A program made the position numbers and the translations under genes. The notes beneath the pieces are model-generated. The model saw only the letters and a list, made by a program, of their open reading frames with translations, searched no databases and was not told where the DNA came from. A stretch of 64,000 nt of DNA from Celerinatantimonas diazotrophica (GTDB lineage Bacteria > Pseudomonadota > Gammaproteobacteria > Enterobacterales > Celerinatantimonadaceae), in the NCBI RefSeq assembly GCF_004339545.1, contig NZ_SMGD01000012.1, positions 580,458 to 644,457 of the forward strand, written 5' to 3'. Shown one piece after another: positions 28,478 through 38,073 of the stretch; position 1 is the first letter of the stretch; each line of letters begins with the position of its first letter.

Positions 28478-30550
28478 ATGTTAAAAAAAATCACCTTAAA
28501 AATATTGATTATCTGGGGCTTTGTTTTACTCATCATTTTGTTAGCTGTAACGAGTTTTCAAGGTATCCGTAAACTGCAAAGTGCCAATAAAGATATGAAT
28601 TTCGTTGTCGAAGGTCCTGCTGAGGTTATTCGGTTGACCGCGAGGATGCGTCAGGATTTACTTGAGTTAGGGATGGAGTCTGCCGAGTATATCTTGGCCA
28701 GAGATGATGCGACGCAAAAACAACTAGAAACGAATATTGGTGTAGTTTATCAGCGTTTAACTGAGCGAAAAAGCAGGTTGAAAAGTTTGCTGCCAGCAAA
28801 ATATGCTGAGCATTTGACTCAGTTTGATACCAATCTTAAACATTACCGTGGCGTGCTTGATAAAGTCTTTAAATTGGCCTCCCAAAATACTAATTTAAAA
28901 GCTACGCAGATGAGTAAAACTGTGGCACTAGAGGCCTATAACAAACTCATGGCGCAGATTAATACGCTGCATGAAAAAATCAGCTATAAGGTGGCCAATG
29001 AGCCGGATGTTGAAAATTTGCGGTTTTTGGCGAGAGAAAATGAACAGCTGGCATCACTTAGTTATTCCTTAGGCGAAATCCAACGCCTGGAAAAAGTCAT
29101 GTTATTAACCACCTCTCAGCAGGGGATGGACAAAATTCAGGCCCAGCTTAATTCGATGATCGAGAAAGCGACTACGATCGAAAAAAATCTTCAGCAGAGT
29201 GAATCGCCTGAACAAAGTCACGATATCGATGTCGTCATCCGTCTCTTTAATCAATACCTTAGTGTGCAAAAACAGGTGATTGAACTAAGCCGAGAAAATA
29301 CCAACACTCGTGCTTATGAATTACTTGAATCGGAAGGTGGTCAGGCCATGCAGGAAACCAGCAAATATTTGACAATGATGTTAAATAGCGCTGATGGTGC
29401 CATGAATGAAACGGTTCAAGAAACGAACTCGAACTATGAGTTCACTGCCAAGACTCTGGTTATTTTATTTGCGGTTTCATTTGTTATTTCGGTATTCATT
29501 GCCTTTATTGTAGTGACTCGAATTAATGAAATTGCTCGAATTGCGACAACCATTGGTGATGGGGATCTCAATCAGCGCTTTAATCCAAAATACAGTGACA
29601 ATGATATTTATGGGGTATTACGTGCGATGAATGAGCGGTTACGCGATATTGTCGGACGCATTAAAGAAGCTTCAGGCAATGTAGCCTCGGGGAGTGTGCA
29701 GCTTTCCGGTACGGGCCAGCAGATCGCTCAAGGTGCAACCGAGCAAGCCTCTTCGCTGGAAGAAATTTCATCGGCAGTGGAACAGATGTCGGCTAATATT
29801 TCCCATAGCTCAGATAATGCTAAGCAAACTGAACTGATAGCCAGTCAAGCGGCGGATGATGCTGATTCATCTGGTAAAGCTGTGAAAGACTCGGTTCTGG
29901 CCATGAAAGACATTACCGAACGTATTAATATCATCGAAGAAATTGCCCGACAGACGAATTTGTTGGCGCTCAATGCTGCCATTGAAGCGGCACGGGCTGG
30001 CGAACATGGCAAAGGTTTTACCGTGGTGGCGGCGGAAGTAAGAAAACTGGCTGAACGCAGTCAACGAGCGGCCGGTGAAATTGTCGAATTATCGCGCAAT
30101 AGTCTCAATATATCGGAACAAGCGGGAGAAATGCTCGAAAAACTGGTGCCTAATATCCAGAAAACAGCCGACCTCGTGCAGGAGATTAGCGCCTCAGCAA
30201 TTGAACAAAATAAAGGAGCATCGGAGATTAATACTGCGATTCAGCAGTTAGATCAGGTGGTGCAACAATCTGCTGCTGCCGCTGAAGAGATGGCTTCGAC
30301 TTCAGAAGAGCTCTCGGCACAGGCTGAGCAGATGAATACGACGATGGAGTTTTTTAAAGTTGATTCACACTATCGACCTCATCCTCAAAAATCTGCGAAC
30401 CATCCAAACAGTTCATCTACTGGTAGCAAGGGCGGTGGCAGTTACCAAGCAGGTTATAAAGAAACCAATCGTTCATCAGAGGAGGGGAGTCATAGTAAAG
30501 GTAGGATCGATCTAGACTTGGACAGTGATGATGACTTTGTACGCTATTGA
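28478..30550 (+). CDS. Methyl-accepting chemotaxis protein with large periplasmic helical domain
   Basis: 690 residues: transmembrane helix 1 (about 7-28), a mainly helical periplasmic domain of about 290 residues, transmembrane helix 2 (about 325-347), HAMP (about 348-400), then the cytoplasmic signalling hairpin with its tip near 485-530 ([20 protein letters not shown]). The C-terminal 60 residues are low-complexity, rich in Ser/Gly/Lys, and end in an acidic-aromatic tail (DSDDDFVRY), which could act as a flexible tether for CheR or CheB. The ligand is unknown. It starts one base after the cheA stop. Confidence 0.9.
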   Translation: MLKKITLKILIIWGFVLLIILLAVTSFQGIRKLQSANKDMNFVVEGPAEVIRLTARMRQDLLELGMESAEYILARDDATQKQLETNIGVVYQRLTERKSRLKSLLPAKYAEHLTQFDTNLKHYRGVLDKVFKLASQNTNLKATQMSKTVALEAYNKLMAQINTLHEKISYKVANEPDVENLRFLARENEQLASLSYSLGEIQRLEKVMLLTTSQQGMDKIQAQLNSMIEKATTIEKNLQQSESPEQSHDIDVVIRLFNQYLSVQKQVIELSRENTNTRAYELLESEGGQAMQETSKYLTMMLNSADGAMNETVQETNSNYEFTAKTLVILFAVSFVISVFIAFIVVTRINEIARIATTIGDGDLNQRFNPKYSDNDIYGVLRAMNERLRDIVGRIKEASGNVASGSVQLSGTGQQIAQGATEQASSLEEISSAVEQMSANISHSSDNAKQTELIASQAADDADSSGKAVKDSVLAMKDITERINIIEEIARQTNLLALNAAIEAARAGEHGKGFTVVAAEVRKLAERSQRAAGEIVELSRNSLNISEQAGEMLEKLVPNIQKTADLVQEISASAIEQNKGASEINTAIQQLDQVVQQSAAAAEEMASTSEELSAQAEQMNTTMEFFKVDSHYRPHPQKSANHPNSSSTGSKGGGSYQAGYKETNRSSEEGSHSKGRIDLDLDSDDDFVRY

Positions 30551-30558
30551 GGTGAATT

Positions 30559-31098
30559 ATGAGCGATGAGAATCAAGTCAATGACCAACAAAACAGATTG
30601 CAGATCCTTTCTTTTGTGTTAGGTCAGGATAGTTTTGGGACCGAGATTAGCTGTATTCAAGAGGTGCTGGAGTACCGTAAAGTCACCGCAGTGCCTCGCA
30701 CACCTGATTATATGCTGGGGGTGATTAACCTGCGTGGTCAAGTCGTGCCCGTGGTCGATTTGCGCCAAGTTTTTGCCATGCCTGTGAGTCAGCCTACAAT
30801 TGATAGTTGTATTATTATTGTCAAGATCCCTATTGAAGGAGAAGAAACAGCCTTAGGGATCTTGGCCGACAAGGTGAAAGAAGTCGTTGAGTTTAATAGC
30901 AGCGAGCTTAAGGTCCCACCACGAATTGGTAATAAAGTGGATAGTCAGTTTATCTCTGGCATGCTGCAACATGAAGACGAGTTTATTATTTTGTTGCGGC
31001 TGACTCGTGTGTTTTCCAGTGAGCAGCTGCACGATGTACTTGATCCTGTTGGTGACCTTCCAATTGAAAAAGTCGCTGATAGTGCTCAATCATCATAG
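30559..31098 (+). CDS. cheW: Chemotaxis coupling protein CheW
   Basis: 179 residues with one CheW domain. The motif PDYMLGVINLRGQVVPVVDLR lies near residues 50-70, and the N-terminal GQDSFGTEISCIQEVL strand matches CheW proteins that link receptors to CheA. The gap to the preceding MCP is 8 bases, with a GAGGTG site. Slightly longer than E. coli CheW because of a polar C-terminal tail. Confidence 0.93.
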   Translation: MSDENQVNDQQNRLQILSFVLGQDSFGTEISCIQEVLEYRKVTAVPRTPDYMLGVINLRGQVVPVVDLRQVFAMPVSQPTIDSCIIIVKIPIEGEETALGILADKVKEVVEFNSSELKVPPRIGNKVDSQFISGMLQHEDEFIILLRLTRVFSSEQLHDVLDPVGDLPIEKVADSAQSS

Positions 31099-31109
31099 GA
31101 GAATTCATT

Positions 31110-31946
31110 ATGATTGGGCATATGGAACCACTTAAAAAGAGTGATCACCGCCGTTTGGCGGTGTTTATTGACGAAGCCGCTGGAATTCAGTTGCCTGAAC
31201 ATAAACGTTCGTTAATTGAATCTCGACTGCGTAAACGGTTAGTGGTGACGGGTAAAGATAATTTTCGGGAATACTTGGATTGGGCATTAACCGATCGTTC
31301 TGAGCAGGTGATGCTCATTGATGTGCTTACGACTAATAAAACGGATTTTTTCCGTGAATCGAACCATTTTGATTTCTTGCAAGGGTATCTATCCGAACAG
31401 ATACAAAATAATAGTTCACGGCGCAGCCATTATCGGTTTTGGAGCGCGGGTTGTTCTACGGGTGAAGAGCCTTATACGTTGGCCATTGTCCTGGAAAATT
31501 TAAAACATGATTATCCAGGATTTCAATATTCTATTGAAGCAACAGATATTGCCCCCAGCGTCTTGGATACCGCCAGGCGGGGGGTTTATAGCCATGATTT
31601 AGTGCATCCGATCCCGATGGCCGATCGTAAGCGGTATTTATTACGTAAAAAGACCCGGCAGATGGATTTAGTCAGAATTGTCCCAGAGCTGCGTAAAAAT
31701 ATCCGGTTTACGTCGTTTAACTTAATTACTGGAGATTTTAATTTGATGGGTAAATTTGACGGTATCTTTTGTCGAAATGTGATGATCTATTTTAGTCCGG
31801 TGCAAAGAGAACAGATTATCGAAAACTTTGCCGCTGCTATAGAGATGGGAGGGTTATTCTTTATTGGCCACTCCGAGGGCTTATCGGCGCGCCAATTTGG
31901 GTTCGATTCGCCAATACCAACCGTTTATCGAAAAATCAGTTTATAA
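31110..31946 (+). CDS. cheR: Chemotaxis receptor methyltransferase CheR
   Basis: 278 residues: an N-terminal helical receptor-binding domain and a SAM-dependent methyltransferase domain with RFWSAGCSTGEEPYTLAI (SAM site), followed by IEATDIAPSVLDTARRG and CRNVMIYF. It methylates glutamates on the MCPs, adapting the response together with CheB. 12 bases after cheW with an AGGAG site. Confidence 0.95.
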   Translation: MIGHMEPLKKSDHRRLAVFIDEAAGIQLPEHKRSLIESRLRKRLVVTGKDNFREYLDWALTDRSEQVMLIDVLTTNKTDFFRESNHFDFLQGYLSEQIQNNSSRRSHYRFWSAGCSTGEEPYTLAIVLENLKHDYPGFQYSIEATDIAPSVLDTARRGVYSHDLVHPIPMADRKRYLLRKKTRQMDLVRIVPELRKNIRFTSFNLITGDFNLMGKFDGIFCRNVMIYFSPVQREQIIENFAAAIEMGGLFFIGHSEGLSARQFGFDSPIPTVYRKISL

Positions 31947-31955
31947 GGACCGTCT

Positions 31956-33011
31956 ATGATTGATGTCATCATTGTTGATGATTCTGCAGTTGTTCGCCAG
32001 ACCCTCAGTGAAATCATCAATTCGCAAACTGATATGCAGGTCACGGCAACCGCAGGGGATCCTTATATTGCTGCTGACAAATTGCGTCATGGATTGCCTG
32101 ATGTGATGATTTTAGATGTTGAAATGCCGCGTATGGATGGGTTGACGTTTTTGCGAAAATTAATGAGTCAGCATCCCATGCCAGTTGTGGTGTGTTCATC
32201 CTTAGTGGGTGAACGTAGCGATACCCATGTGAAAGCATTAGAACTCGGTGCTGTTGAAATCATTCAAAAGCCAGCACTAGGGACCCGTGATTTTTTACGT
32301 GAAGCTAAGGTGATGATCACCGATGCTGTACGAGCCGCGGCCAGAGCTAAGGTCTCTAAAATATTAAAATCGCAAGGACCGGTTAAAAAGCTCACCGCTG
32401 ATGCCATGTTATCTAAAGGTTCCCCGACTGCGATGAGCGAGACAACCGATAAAATCATTGTTATTGGTGCATCCACAGGGGGAACCGAAGCCATTCGTCA
32501 AGTTCTTGAAGCCATGCCGGGCAACTGCCCACCGATTGCAGTGGTGCAACATATGCCTGAGGGGTTCACCCATTCTTTTTCCCAGCGGCTCGATAAGTTG
32601 TGCCGTATTAATGTCAAAGAAGCCAAAGATGGTGATAGTTTGCTACGAGGGCATGCGCTGATAGCACCGGGAAATCATCATTTGTTAGTCAAACGAAGTG
32701 GGGCGCGTTATTACGTTGAGGTCAAAGACGGTCCGCTGGTTTCACGGCATCGACCATCAGTGGATGTATTATTTCGTAGTGCCGCGAAATATGTAGGGTC
32801 AAATGCAGTGGCCGCCATTTTAACTGGCATGGGTGATGATGGAGCGGCGGGTATGAAGGAGTTATATGATGCCGGAGCTTGGACCTGTGGACAAGATGAA
32901 GCCAGTTGCATTGTGTATGGAATGCCCAAAGAAGCATTTTTATTAGGGGGTGTGCGACAGCAACTACCATTGGCTCATATTGCCGCTAACTTATTGAAAG
33001 CCTCTCACTAG
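31956..33011 (+). CDS. cheB: Chemotaxis receptor methylesterase/deamidase CheB
   Basis: 351 residues with an N-terminal receiver domain (Asp about residue 53 in [12 protein letters not shown]) and a C-terminal methylesterase. The catalytic serine is in [11 protein letters not shown], the histidine in VVQHMPEGF and the aspartate region in [12 protein letters not shown]. It removes methyl groups from MCPs when phosphorylated by CheA. A linker of about 40 residues separates the domains. Confidence 0.95.
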   Translation: MIDVIIVDDSAVVRQTLSEIINSQTDMQVTATAGDPYIAADKLRHGLPDVMILDVEMPRMDGLTFLRKLMSQHPMPVVVCSSLVGERSDTHVKALELGAVEIIQKPALGTRDFLREAKVMITDAVRAAARAKVSKILKSQGPVKKLTADAMLSKGSPTAMSETTDKIIVIGASTGGTEAIRQVLEAMPGNCPPIAVVQHMPEGFTHSFSQRLDKLCRINVKEAKDGDSLLRGHALIAPGNHHLLVKRSGARYYVEVKDGPLVSRHRPSVDVLFRSAAKYVGSNAVAAILTGMGDDGAAGMKELYDAGAWTCGQDEASCIVYGMPKEAFLLGGVRQQLPLAHIAANLLKASH

Positions 33012-33013
33012 TT

Positions 33014-33547
33014 ATGACAAATCGCAGTACTGTGCGGGGGTTTCCGCAAGATCATCTGATTTATCTCTATGCTGGGGATATTCTGTTTGGTCGAGGCTAT
33101 CGAGAGGTTCGCACGTTGCTCGGATCGTGTGTTTCGATAGTGCTTTGGCATCCTAAAGCAAAATTTTGTGGGGTCTGCCATTTTGCGGTTCCTGAATCGC
33201 CCAATGGGCTTCATGGTACCTTGAACGCACGCTATGGTAATCACTGCATCGAATTATTCTCTCGCTTTGCCAAAGAGCGGGGAACTGAGCTCCGACACTA
33301 TCAGGCTCGAATTTATGGCGGTGGTAATATGCTGGCGCATCATCAACCGCTGCGTACACTAGCTAAACCGCCTGCCCGAATTGAGAGAGGTTCGGTAGGC
33401 GAGCAAAATGCTGGCGCTGCTTTTGCAATGTTAATGCAGCATAAGGTCAATATTATTGAAGCAGATGTCGGAGAACAGTGTTATCGCAAAGTGTACATTG
33501 ATACTCGTAGTGGTAAGGTAAAATCTGTTTGTTGTTATGTCGGTTAG
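33014..33547 (+). CDS. cheD: Chemoreceptor glutamine deamidase CheD
   Basis: 177 residues. The CheD catalytic cysteine and histidine are recognisable in TLLGSCVSIVLWHP and GVCHFAVPE, with a conserved threonine-type region further on. CheD deamidates glutamines in MCPs and can be titrated by phosphorylated CheY via CheC/CheX in other bacteria; no cheC or cheX is seen here. It starts two bases after cheB and is the last gene of the operon. No terminator is obvious after it. Confidence 0.92.
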   Translation: MTNRSTVRGFPQDHLIYLYAGDILFGRGYREVRTLLGSCVSIVLWHPKAKFCGVCHFAVPESPNGLHGTLNARYGNHCIELFSRFAKERGTELRHYQARIYGGGNMLAHHQPLRTLAKPPARIERGSVGEQNAGAAFAMLMQHKVNIIEADVGEQCYRKVYIDTRSGKVKSVCCYVG

Positions 33548-33606
33548 CCACCAAAATAATGATCGGTTACGTTTAAAATGGACATTTACTTTTTTTAAGG
33601 AGCATC

Positions 33607-34434
33607 ATGCAACTGGATGAACAGCAGTTAGTGCAACTTAAAAGTGATATTACCGAGCTTGCCAGGGCTTCGGTTCATCCGCATTATCGCCATTTGCAAG
33701 ATGCTGATGTTCATACCAAAACATCAGCCACTGATCTTGTCACCGTAGTCGATCAGGACATTGAGCAGCAGTTAACTGACCGGCTTCGTGCTCAATATCC
33801 GCACGCGACAGTGATTGGTGAAGAAGCTGTGAGTCAAAACCCTCAACTTATCGAATACCTTGATGAAAGCGAACTCACTTTTGTGATTGATCCCATTGAT
33901 GGCACCTGGAATTTTGCCCATGGAGTCAGTGTGTTTGGGGTGATGGTCGCGGTGCTCAGTGAAGGACGTTGCCAGCATGCATTGTTATATGATCCAATTA
34001 TGGATGATTGGCAGCAGGCCACGTTAGGTCAAGGTGCGTTTTATGAGGATAGCCGTGCTCAACAACGGCCAATTCATGTCAGTGATCGCGGCGGAATTGC
34101 TCAGTTGCGTGGCTTTGTACCCTTGTATAATTTTAATCAGGCGATGCAATTGCACTTAGCGCCACAATTAGCAGGCTTTGCCCGAATCATGGAGTTTGGT
34201 TGTTCGTGTTTTGAGTACCGCTTGTTAAACGAAGGGGCTGTAGATTTTATTATCGCGCCCGATCCGAAAATTTGGGATCATGCGCCTGGGCAGTTGATCT
34301 TAAGTGAAGCTGGCGGATACAGTTGCTTTAGCGATGGTGAGGCATATCATCCAGGGCGTCATCGCGGCATTTTATTAGCAGCCAATAACCTAGAAACTTG
34401 GCAAGTCTTGATGGACCATTTTCGGCTCGTTTAG
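33607..34434 (+). CDS. Inositol monophosphatase-family phosphatase
   Basis: 275 residues with the metal-binding motifs of the Mg2+-dependent, lithium-sensitive phosphatase family: GEEAVSQN (first Glu), DPIDGTWNFAHG (Asp-Pro-Ile-Asp-Gly-Thr) and KIWDHAPGQLILSEAGG (the WDxAxG region). Substrates in the family include inositol phosphates, NADP(H)-related nucleotides and fructose bisphosphate; which applies here cannot be said. AAGGAG lies 5 bases before the ATG. It is separated from cheD by 59 bases, so it may be read through from the chemotaxis operon. Confidence 0.87.
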   Translation: MQLDEQQLVQLKSDITELARASVHPHYRHLQDADVHTKTSATDLVTVVDQDIEQQLTDRLRAQYPHATVIGEEAVSQNPQLIEYLDESELTFVIDPIDGTWNFAHGVSVFGVMVAVLSEGRCQHALLYDPIMDDWQQATLGQGAFYEDSRAQQRPIHVSDRGGIAQLRGFVPLYNFNQAMQLHLAPQLAGFARIMEFGCSCFEYRLLNEGAVDFIIAPDPKIWDHAPGQLILSEAGGYSCFSDGEAYHPGRHRGILLAANNLETWQVLMDHFRLV

Positions 34435-34438
34435 TTAG

Positions 34439-34470
34439 ATTTCGGCCCGCAAAGCGAGCCGAAATATCTT
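34439..34470 (+). terminator. Terminator between convergent genes
   Basis: ATTTCGGC pairs with GCCGAAAT, with an inner CGC/GCG pairing, followed by atctttt on the plus strand. It lies between the phosphatase stop and the stop of the convergent reductase gene. It may work in both directions. Confidence 0.65.
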
Positions 34471-36471
34471 TTAAAGCGTTCTAGCGACTTCAAATCCATC
34501 CCAGATTGCATACATAATATTTTGAACCTGGCGAGCGTCACCAATCATATGTAAATTAGCAATTTCGGTGCGCAGCTGTTGATACAGGGTATCATCACTG
34601 TGATAGCCAATGGCAGCAACCAGACTTTGACAGGCAATTTCTCGCTCCCCTTGTGGGGTTTGAACCACGACAGCCTGTTCAGAGGCACGTAACAACTGGC
34701 TTTGGGAGAGGACTTCAATATTGTCCTGATATTTGATTAATGCCAGAAGCATATCCTGATTCGCATCGCACAATGGGCCACTGACTGCTAACGGCGCCGC
34801 TGCGGATTCAATCAAATAGACTTGGTGCTGATGCTGTGCAAGCCACAGTGCAAGTTCACACCCGACTAATCCAGCGCCGACAATTGCCACGCTTTGTTGC
34901 GGTTTGACGTTGCCTAATAGGACATCGGTGGCGAGTAGAATGGGTTGATCTGAAGGGACTGGCAATGTTTTTGCTATTGAGCCCGTAGCGAGTATGACTT
35001 CATCGGCGTTACGCGCGATGATCTGCTCTGCGGTTAATCGGGTATTCAGTTCTATAGTAACGTGTAGTTGTTTTAATTGGCCGCGATACCAGTGCAAAAG
35101 CTTATGATCGTCTGCTTTAAATTCTGGCATCCCACCCGCAATGACTACGCCCCCCAGCTGGTCAGAGGCCTCACAGAGCGTAACGTGATGACCGCGTAAT
35201 GCACTGACTCGGGCACATTCGAGCCCTGCAACGCCACCACCAACAATTAAGATCTGTTTGGCTTGTAAGCTTGGATGCAAAATATAATCACTTTCGCGAG
35301 CAGCCTGTGGATTGACTGCACATCCTAACTGCGAAAAGTGTTCAAGGCGGCCCATGCATCCTTCTTGACAAGATAAACAAGGGCGAATCGCCGTTTTGTT
35401 GCCTTGCATGACTTTGTTGGGCAGTTCACTATCGGCTAATAAGGGGCGCCCTAATCCGACCATATCCGTTTTGCCCTGCACAATGGCTTGCCGAGCTAAT
35501 TCTGGATTATCCATCCGCCCTGCGGTGATAATGGGGACATCGACTTCTTTTTTCAGTATTTCGCTATAAGGTAGATATAGCCCTTCTTGCTGATACATTG
35601 GTGGATGGTTCCAGTACCAGGCATCGTAGCACCCGACATCGACATTCAAGGCATCATAACCTGCGTTGACAAGGAGCTTAGCGGCTTCAATCCCTTCCTC
35701 GATATCTCTGCCTTTTTCGACAAATTTTTCTCCCGGGAGAGCGCCTTCACACCAGTCTTTGATAAAACTTTTCAGGCTATAACGCAGTGAGACTGGATAA
35801 TCTGCACCGCAACGTGCCTTAATCGCTGCCACAATTTCACAAGCAAAGCGCAGGCGGTTGACTAATGAGCCGCCATATTGATCTTCACGTTGGTTAAACA
35901 TCGCAATGGCAAATTGATCAAGTAGGTAGCCTTCGTGAACCGCGTGAATTTCCACGCCATCGAATCCGGATTTCATGGCAATTTCGGCGCTCTGAGCAAA
36001 TTTCTCAATATAAATCTGGATTTCTTCAATACTCAGAGCCCGGCAAGTTACTCCTTTGACCCAACGATGCGGAATAGCGGAAGGGGCAATAGGCGGTGTT
36101 TTGATAAATCCGGGCATTCCGACTCGGCCAAATCCGGCAGAAAGTTGCAAAAAACTTTTGGCTTGATAGGCATGAATTCGTTCATTCATGGGCCGAGCGG
36201 TTTGAATAAAATGACTCGGATGAACTGTTGGGCAAGGCATAGCGGGTAATTGGCAGCGTTCAATTTCATTTTCAACTTTAGTCACGCCAGGCATGATCAT
36301 CCCCGCGCCACCTCGGGCTCGTTCAACATAAAATTCGACGCCACGTTGATTAAATCCGCCGAGTTCATCACATAAACCAGCAGGTCCCATCGGCGCCAAC
36401 ATATAGCGGTTTTTAATAGTGACTTGACCAATCTGAATTGGCTCAAATAGTTCTGGATATTCTATAGACAT
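34471..36471 (-). CDS. FadH/Old-Yellow-Enzyme-type NADH:flavin oxidoreductase
   Basis: 666 residues: an N-terminal FMN-binding TIM barrel (about 1-360), an iron-sulfur cluster motif C-x2-C-x3-C-x11-C (CLSCQEGC...GC, about 368-387) and a C-terminal FAD/NAD(P) disulfide-reductase-type domain with two dinucleotide folds (ILIVGGGVAGLECAR; VAIVGAGLVGCELALW). This is the architecture of 2,4-dienoyl-CoA reductase and BaiCD/BaiH enal reductases. The barrel segment GVEIHAVHEGYLLDQFA is closer to the latter type. It reduces an activated C=C bond; the substrate is unknown. Confidence 0.88.
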   Translation of the reverse strand: MSIEYPELFEPIQIGQVTIKNRYMLAPMGPAGLCDELGGFNQRGVEFYVERARGGAGMIMPGVTKVENEIERCQLPAMPCPTVHPSHFIQTARPMNERIHAYQAKSFLQLSAGFGRVGMPGFIKTPPIAPSAIPHRWVKGVTCRALSIEEIQIYIEKFAQSAEIAMKSGFDGVEIHAVHEGYLLDQFAIAMFNQREDQYGGSLVNRLRFACEIVAAIKARCGADYPVSLRYSLKSFIKDWCEGALPGEKFVEKGRDIEEGIEAAKLLVNAGYDALNVDVGCYDAWYWNHPPMYQQEGLYLPYSEILKKEVDVPIITAGRMDNPELARQAIVQGKTDMVGLGRPLLADSELPNKVMQGNKTAIRPCLSCQEGCMGRLEHFSQLGCAVNPQAARESDYILHPSLQAKQILIVGGGVAGLECARVSALRGHHVTLCEASDQLGGVVIAGGMPEFKADDHKLLHWYRGQLKQLHVTIELNTRLTAEQIIARNADEVILATGSIAKTLPVPSDQPILLATDVLLGNVKPQQSVAIVGAGLVGCELALWLAQHQHQVYLIESAAAPLAVSGPLCDANQDMLLALIKYQDNIEVLSQSQLLRASEQAVVVQTPQGEREIACQSLVAAIGYHSDDTLYQQLRTEIANLHMIGDARQVQNIMYAIWDGFEVARTL

Positions 36472-36562
36472 AGCTGTGCTCCCAAAGGTGAAAGGTTAGG
36501 TTGCTCTGGTATGACAGGTATTCAACTGAATGAATCTTAGCGATTGGTTATGATTGCAGCGT

Positions 36563-36604
36563 TTATTGGCACAGAACGATATTTTGAGAATCGCGTGCCA
36601 ATAA
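36563..36604. repeat. Inverted repeat upstream of the flavin oxidoreductase
   Basis: TTATTGGCAC and GTGCCAATAA are perfect 10-bp arms around 22 bases. They lie about 90-130 bases upstream of the reductase start and about 110 bases past the end of rsmC. Could be an operator or a cruciform; no T-tract follows on either strand. Confidence 0.4.
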
Positions 36605-36715
36605 TATGGGGTGCTGCAGATAAGTATCGAGAGTCATGACACATCCCAGAGCATACTTTTGAAGCTAGCCTAATGGTTGTGCCACTTAGGGGAGCTGATT
36701 GGGATCAACTCCAGA

Positions 36716-37780
36716 TTAGTTATAGCAGTGATAAATCCTGAATTTGCGGTTGTCGGTCACAATTTCACAATGACTAAACTCACTTTCTAATAACTCTTTA
36801 TAGCCAAGAAAGCTGTTGGCTACTAGATATAATGGCTTGCCGGGCTTAAGTTTTTTGGCGGCCAGAGCAATGAAACGTCGGCTCGTCTCATATTCGGTTT
36901 TGACCCCCAGATGGAACGGTGGATTAGAGACAATAAAATCAAAGGGCTGATTAAATTCATCAATGCCATCGCGACAGAATACCTGAGCGGTTAACTGATT
37001 TTGGCGAAAGGTTTTCTCTGTACTTAATGTGGCCAGCATACTGACATCAGTGGCGTTGATTGATGCCCCGGTTTGTTTCGCGATGGCGGCACCAATAATG
37101 CCAGCACCGCAGCCAAAATCTAATCCATAGCCATCTAAAGGGGGTAAATTGTCTAATAACAGCGCAGTCCCATGATCTAACTTACCATGGTTGAATACGC
37201 CCGGCAGAGAGCAAACTTGTATGGCCCCCTGGTTTAAATTTAAAGTGAATGATTGCCACCAGTCATCCATGGAAAAGGCAATCTCAGCGCTGCCGCGCTC
37301 AGCATAAATGAGGCTGCACCGGCGAGCTGCGTCAACTTTGCGCCCATTGAGCTGATATTTCTCCAGCAGTTTAATTGCGGCATTAATACCGCCGCGATTT
37401 TCCCCTACAATAAATATGTCTGCGTTTGGTTCAAGTTGGCTAAGACATAGATTCAACCAGTAGTCCGCTTCTTGTTTGGCTTTTGGAATATACAATAAAA
37501 GCGTGTTATATGATTTTTCAAGCTTCGGCTGGGCGCTTAAGAGGACTTGGGTATTATCGCCTGCAAGGTGCTGATAACGCGCTGCTTGACCGGCATGAGC
37601 GACTCCAATAGCGGCATATTCGGCGACTTTGGCAAGCTCAATGGGATAATCATCGAGTAATTGCCCCGCGATTAATAAGCGGGTATCAGTAAAAATGTCG
37701 GCATGACGGGTTAATAGTTCGCTTGGCGCAATCATTTCAGGCTCACTCAAAAATAACATAATAGTATAAAGAACCGGCAA
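36716..37780 (-). CDS. rsmC: 16S rRNA (guanine1207-N2)-methyltransferase RsmC
   Basis: 354 residues with the tandem methyltransferase-like fold of RsmC: a degenerate N-terminal domain and a catalytic C-terminal domain with GLDFGCGAGIIGAAIAKQ (SAM site) and FIVSNPPFHLGV (the NPPF motif of amino-group methyltransferases). It methylates G1207 of 16S rRNA within 30S subunits. The length is close to E. coli RsmC (343). A shorter start twelve codons in (MIAPSELL) is possible; the first ATG has no clear Shine-Dalgarno site. Confidence 0.92.
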   Translation of the reverse strand: MPVLYTIMLFLSEPEMIAPSELLTRHADIFTDTRLLIAGQLLDDYPIELAKVAEYAAIGVAHAGQAARYQHLAGDNTQVLLSAQPKLEKSYNTLLLYIPKAKQEADYWLNLCLSQLEPNADIFIVGENRGGINAAIKLLEKYQLNGRKVDAARRCSLIYAERGSAEIAFSMDDWWQSFTLNLNQGAIQVCSLPGVFNHGKLDHGTALLLDNLPPLDGYGLDFGCGAGIIGAAIAKQTGASINATDVSMLATLSTEKTFRQNQLTAQVFCRDGIDEFNQPFDFIVSNPPFHLGVKTEYETSRRFIALAAKKLKPGKPLYLVANSFLGYKELLESEFSHCEIVTDNRKFRIYHCYN

Positions 37781-37915
37781 CGATGAATACTAGCTCTTAT
37801 AGTTGGCGGCTAGTGTAGAGAAAAAGCGCTGAATTAGCGAATTTTATGAGAAATTTGACCACTCCTATTGACATTTATTTGGCTTACGAGAAACTAACCA
37901 AAATAAAATTAATTT

Positions 37916-38008
37916 ATGAGTGAACTCTTGGTTATTGGTCACGTGGGATTTCCCTCGATAAGCACAGAGAAGAAAACGCTGCCTAAGAAGGCTCTTAAGC
38001 TTTTGTAG
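37916..38008 (+). CDS. Putative 30-residue lysine-rich leader peptide for dapA
   Basis: ATG followed by 29 codons and TAG encodes a peptide whose second half is TEKKTLPKKALKLL: five lysines in twelve residues, as Lys-Lys, Lys-Lys and Lys. It ends 26 bases before an intrinsic terminator that precedes dapA, the branch-point gene of lysine synthesis. The Lys codons lie at 37970-37975, 37985-37990 and 37997-37999, overlapping or directly following a segment that can pair downstream. The ATG lacks a good Shine-Dalgarno sequence, which is the main weakness; in-frame TTG (37928) and GTG (37943) are alternative starts. Confidence 0.5.
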   Translation: MSELLVIGHVGFPSISTEKKTLPKKALKLL

Positions 38009-38073
38009 ATGGCGTTAACCAGGCGTTCGGATTCAACCCGGTTAGCGATCGAATATTGCAACCGGGTTTTTTT
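37975..38073 (+). promoter_or_regulatory. Putative lysine attenuator: competing hairpins ahead of dapA
   Basis: Four segments can be drawn. Segment 1 (37975-37981) pairs with 38010-38016, sequestering segment 2. Segment 2 (38013-38020, CGTTAACC) can instead pair with segment 3 (38040-38047, GGTTAGCG; 7 Watson-Crick pairs plus one wobble). Segment 3 overlaps the 5' arm of the terminator (38035-38043 with 38060-38068). Ribosome stalling at the Lys codons would cover segment 1, favouring 2:3 and read-through; reaching the TAG at 38006 would cover segment 2, favouring termination. This is the logic of classic amino-acid attenuators. Confidence 0.55.
38035..38073 (+). terminator. Intrinsic terminator inside the dapA leader
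   Basis: AACCCGGTT and AACCGGGTT form a perfect 9-bp stem directly followed by seven T. It lies 24 bases before the dapA start, so transcription must pass it to express dapA. Confidence 0.88.

Noticed and set aside
36577..36600. Sigma-54 promoter for the flavin oxidoreductase
   Set aside because: On the minus strand TGGCACG is exact, but the -12 element reads TCTCA rather than TTGCA, without the essential GC.
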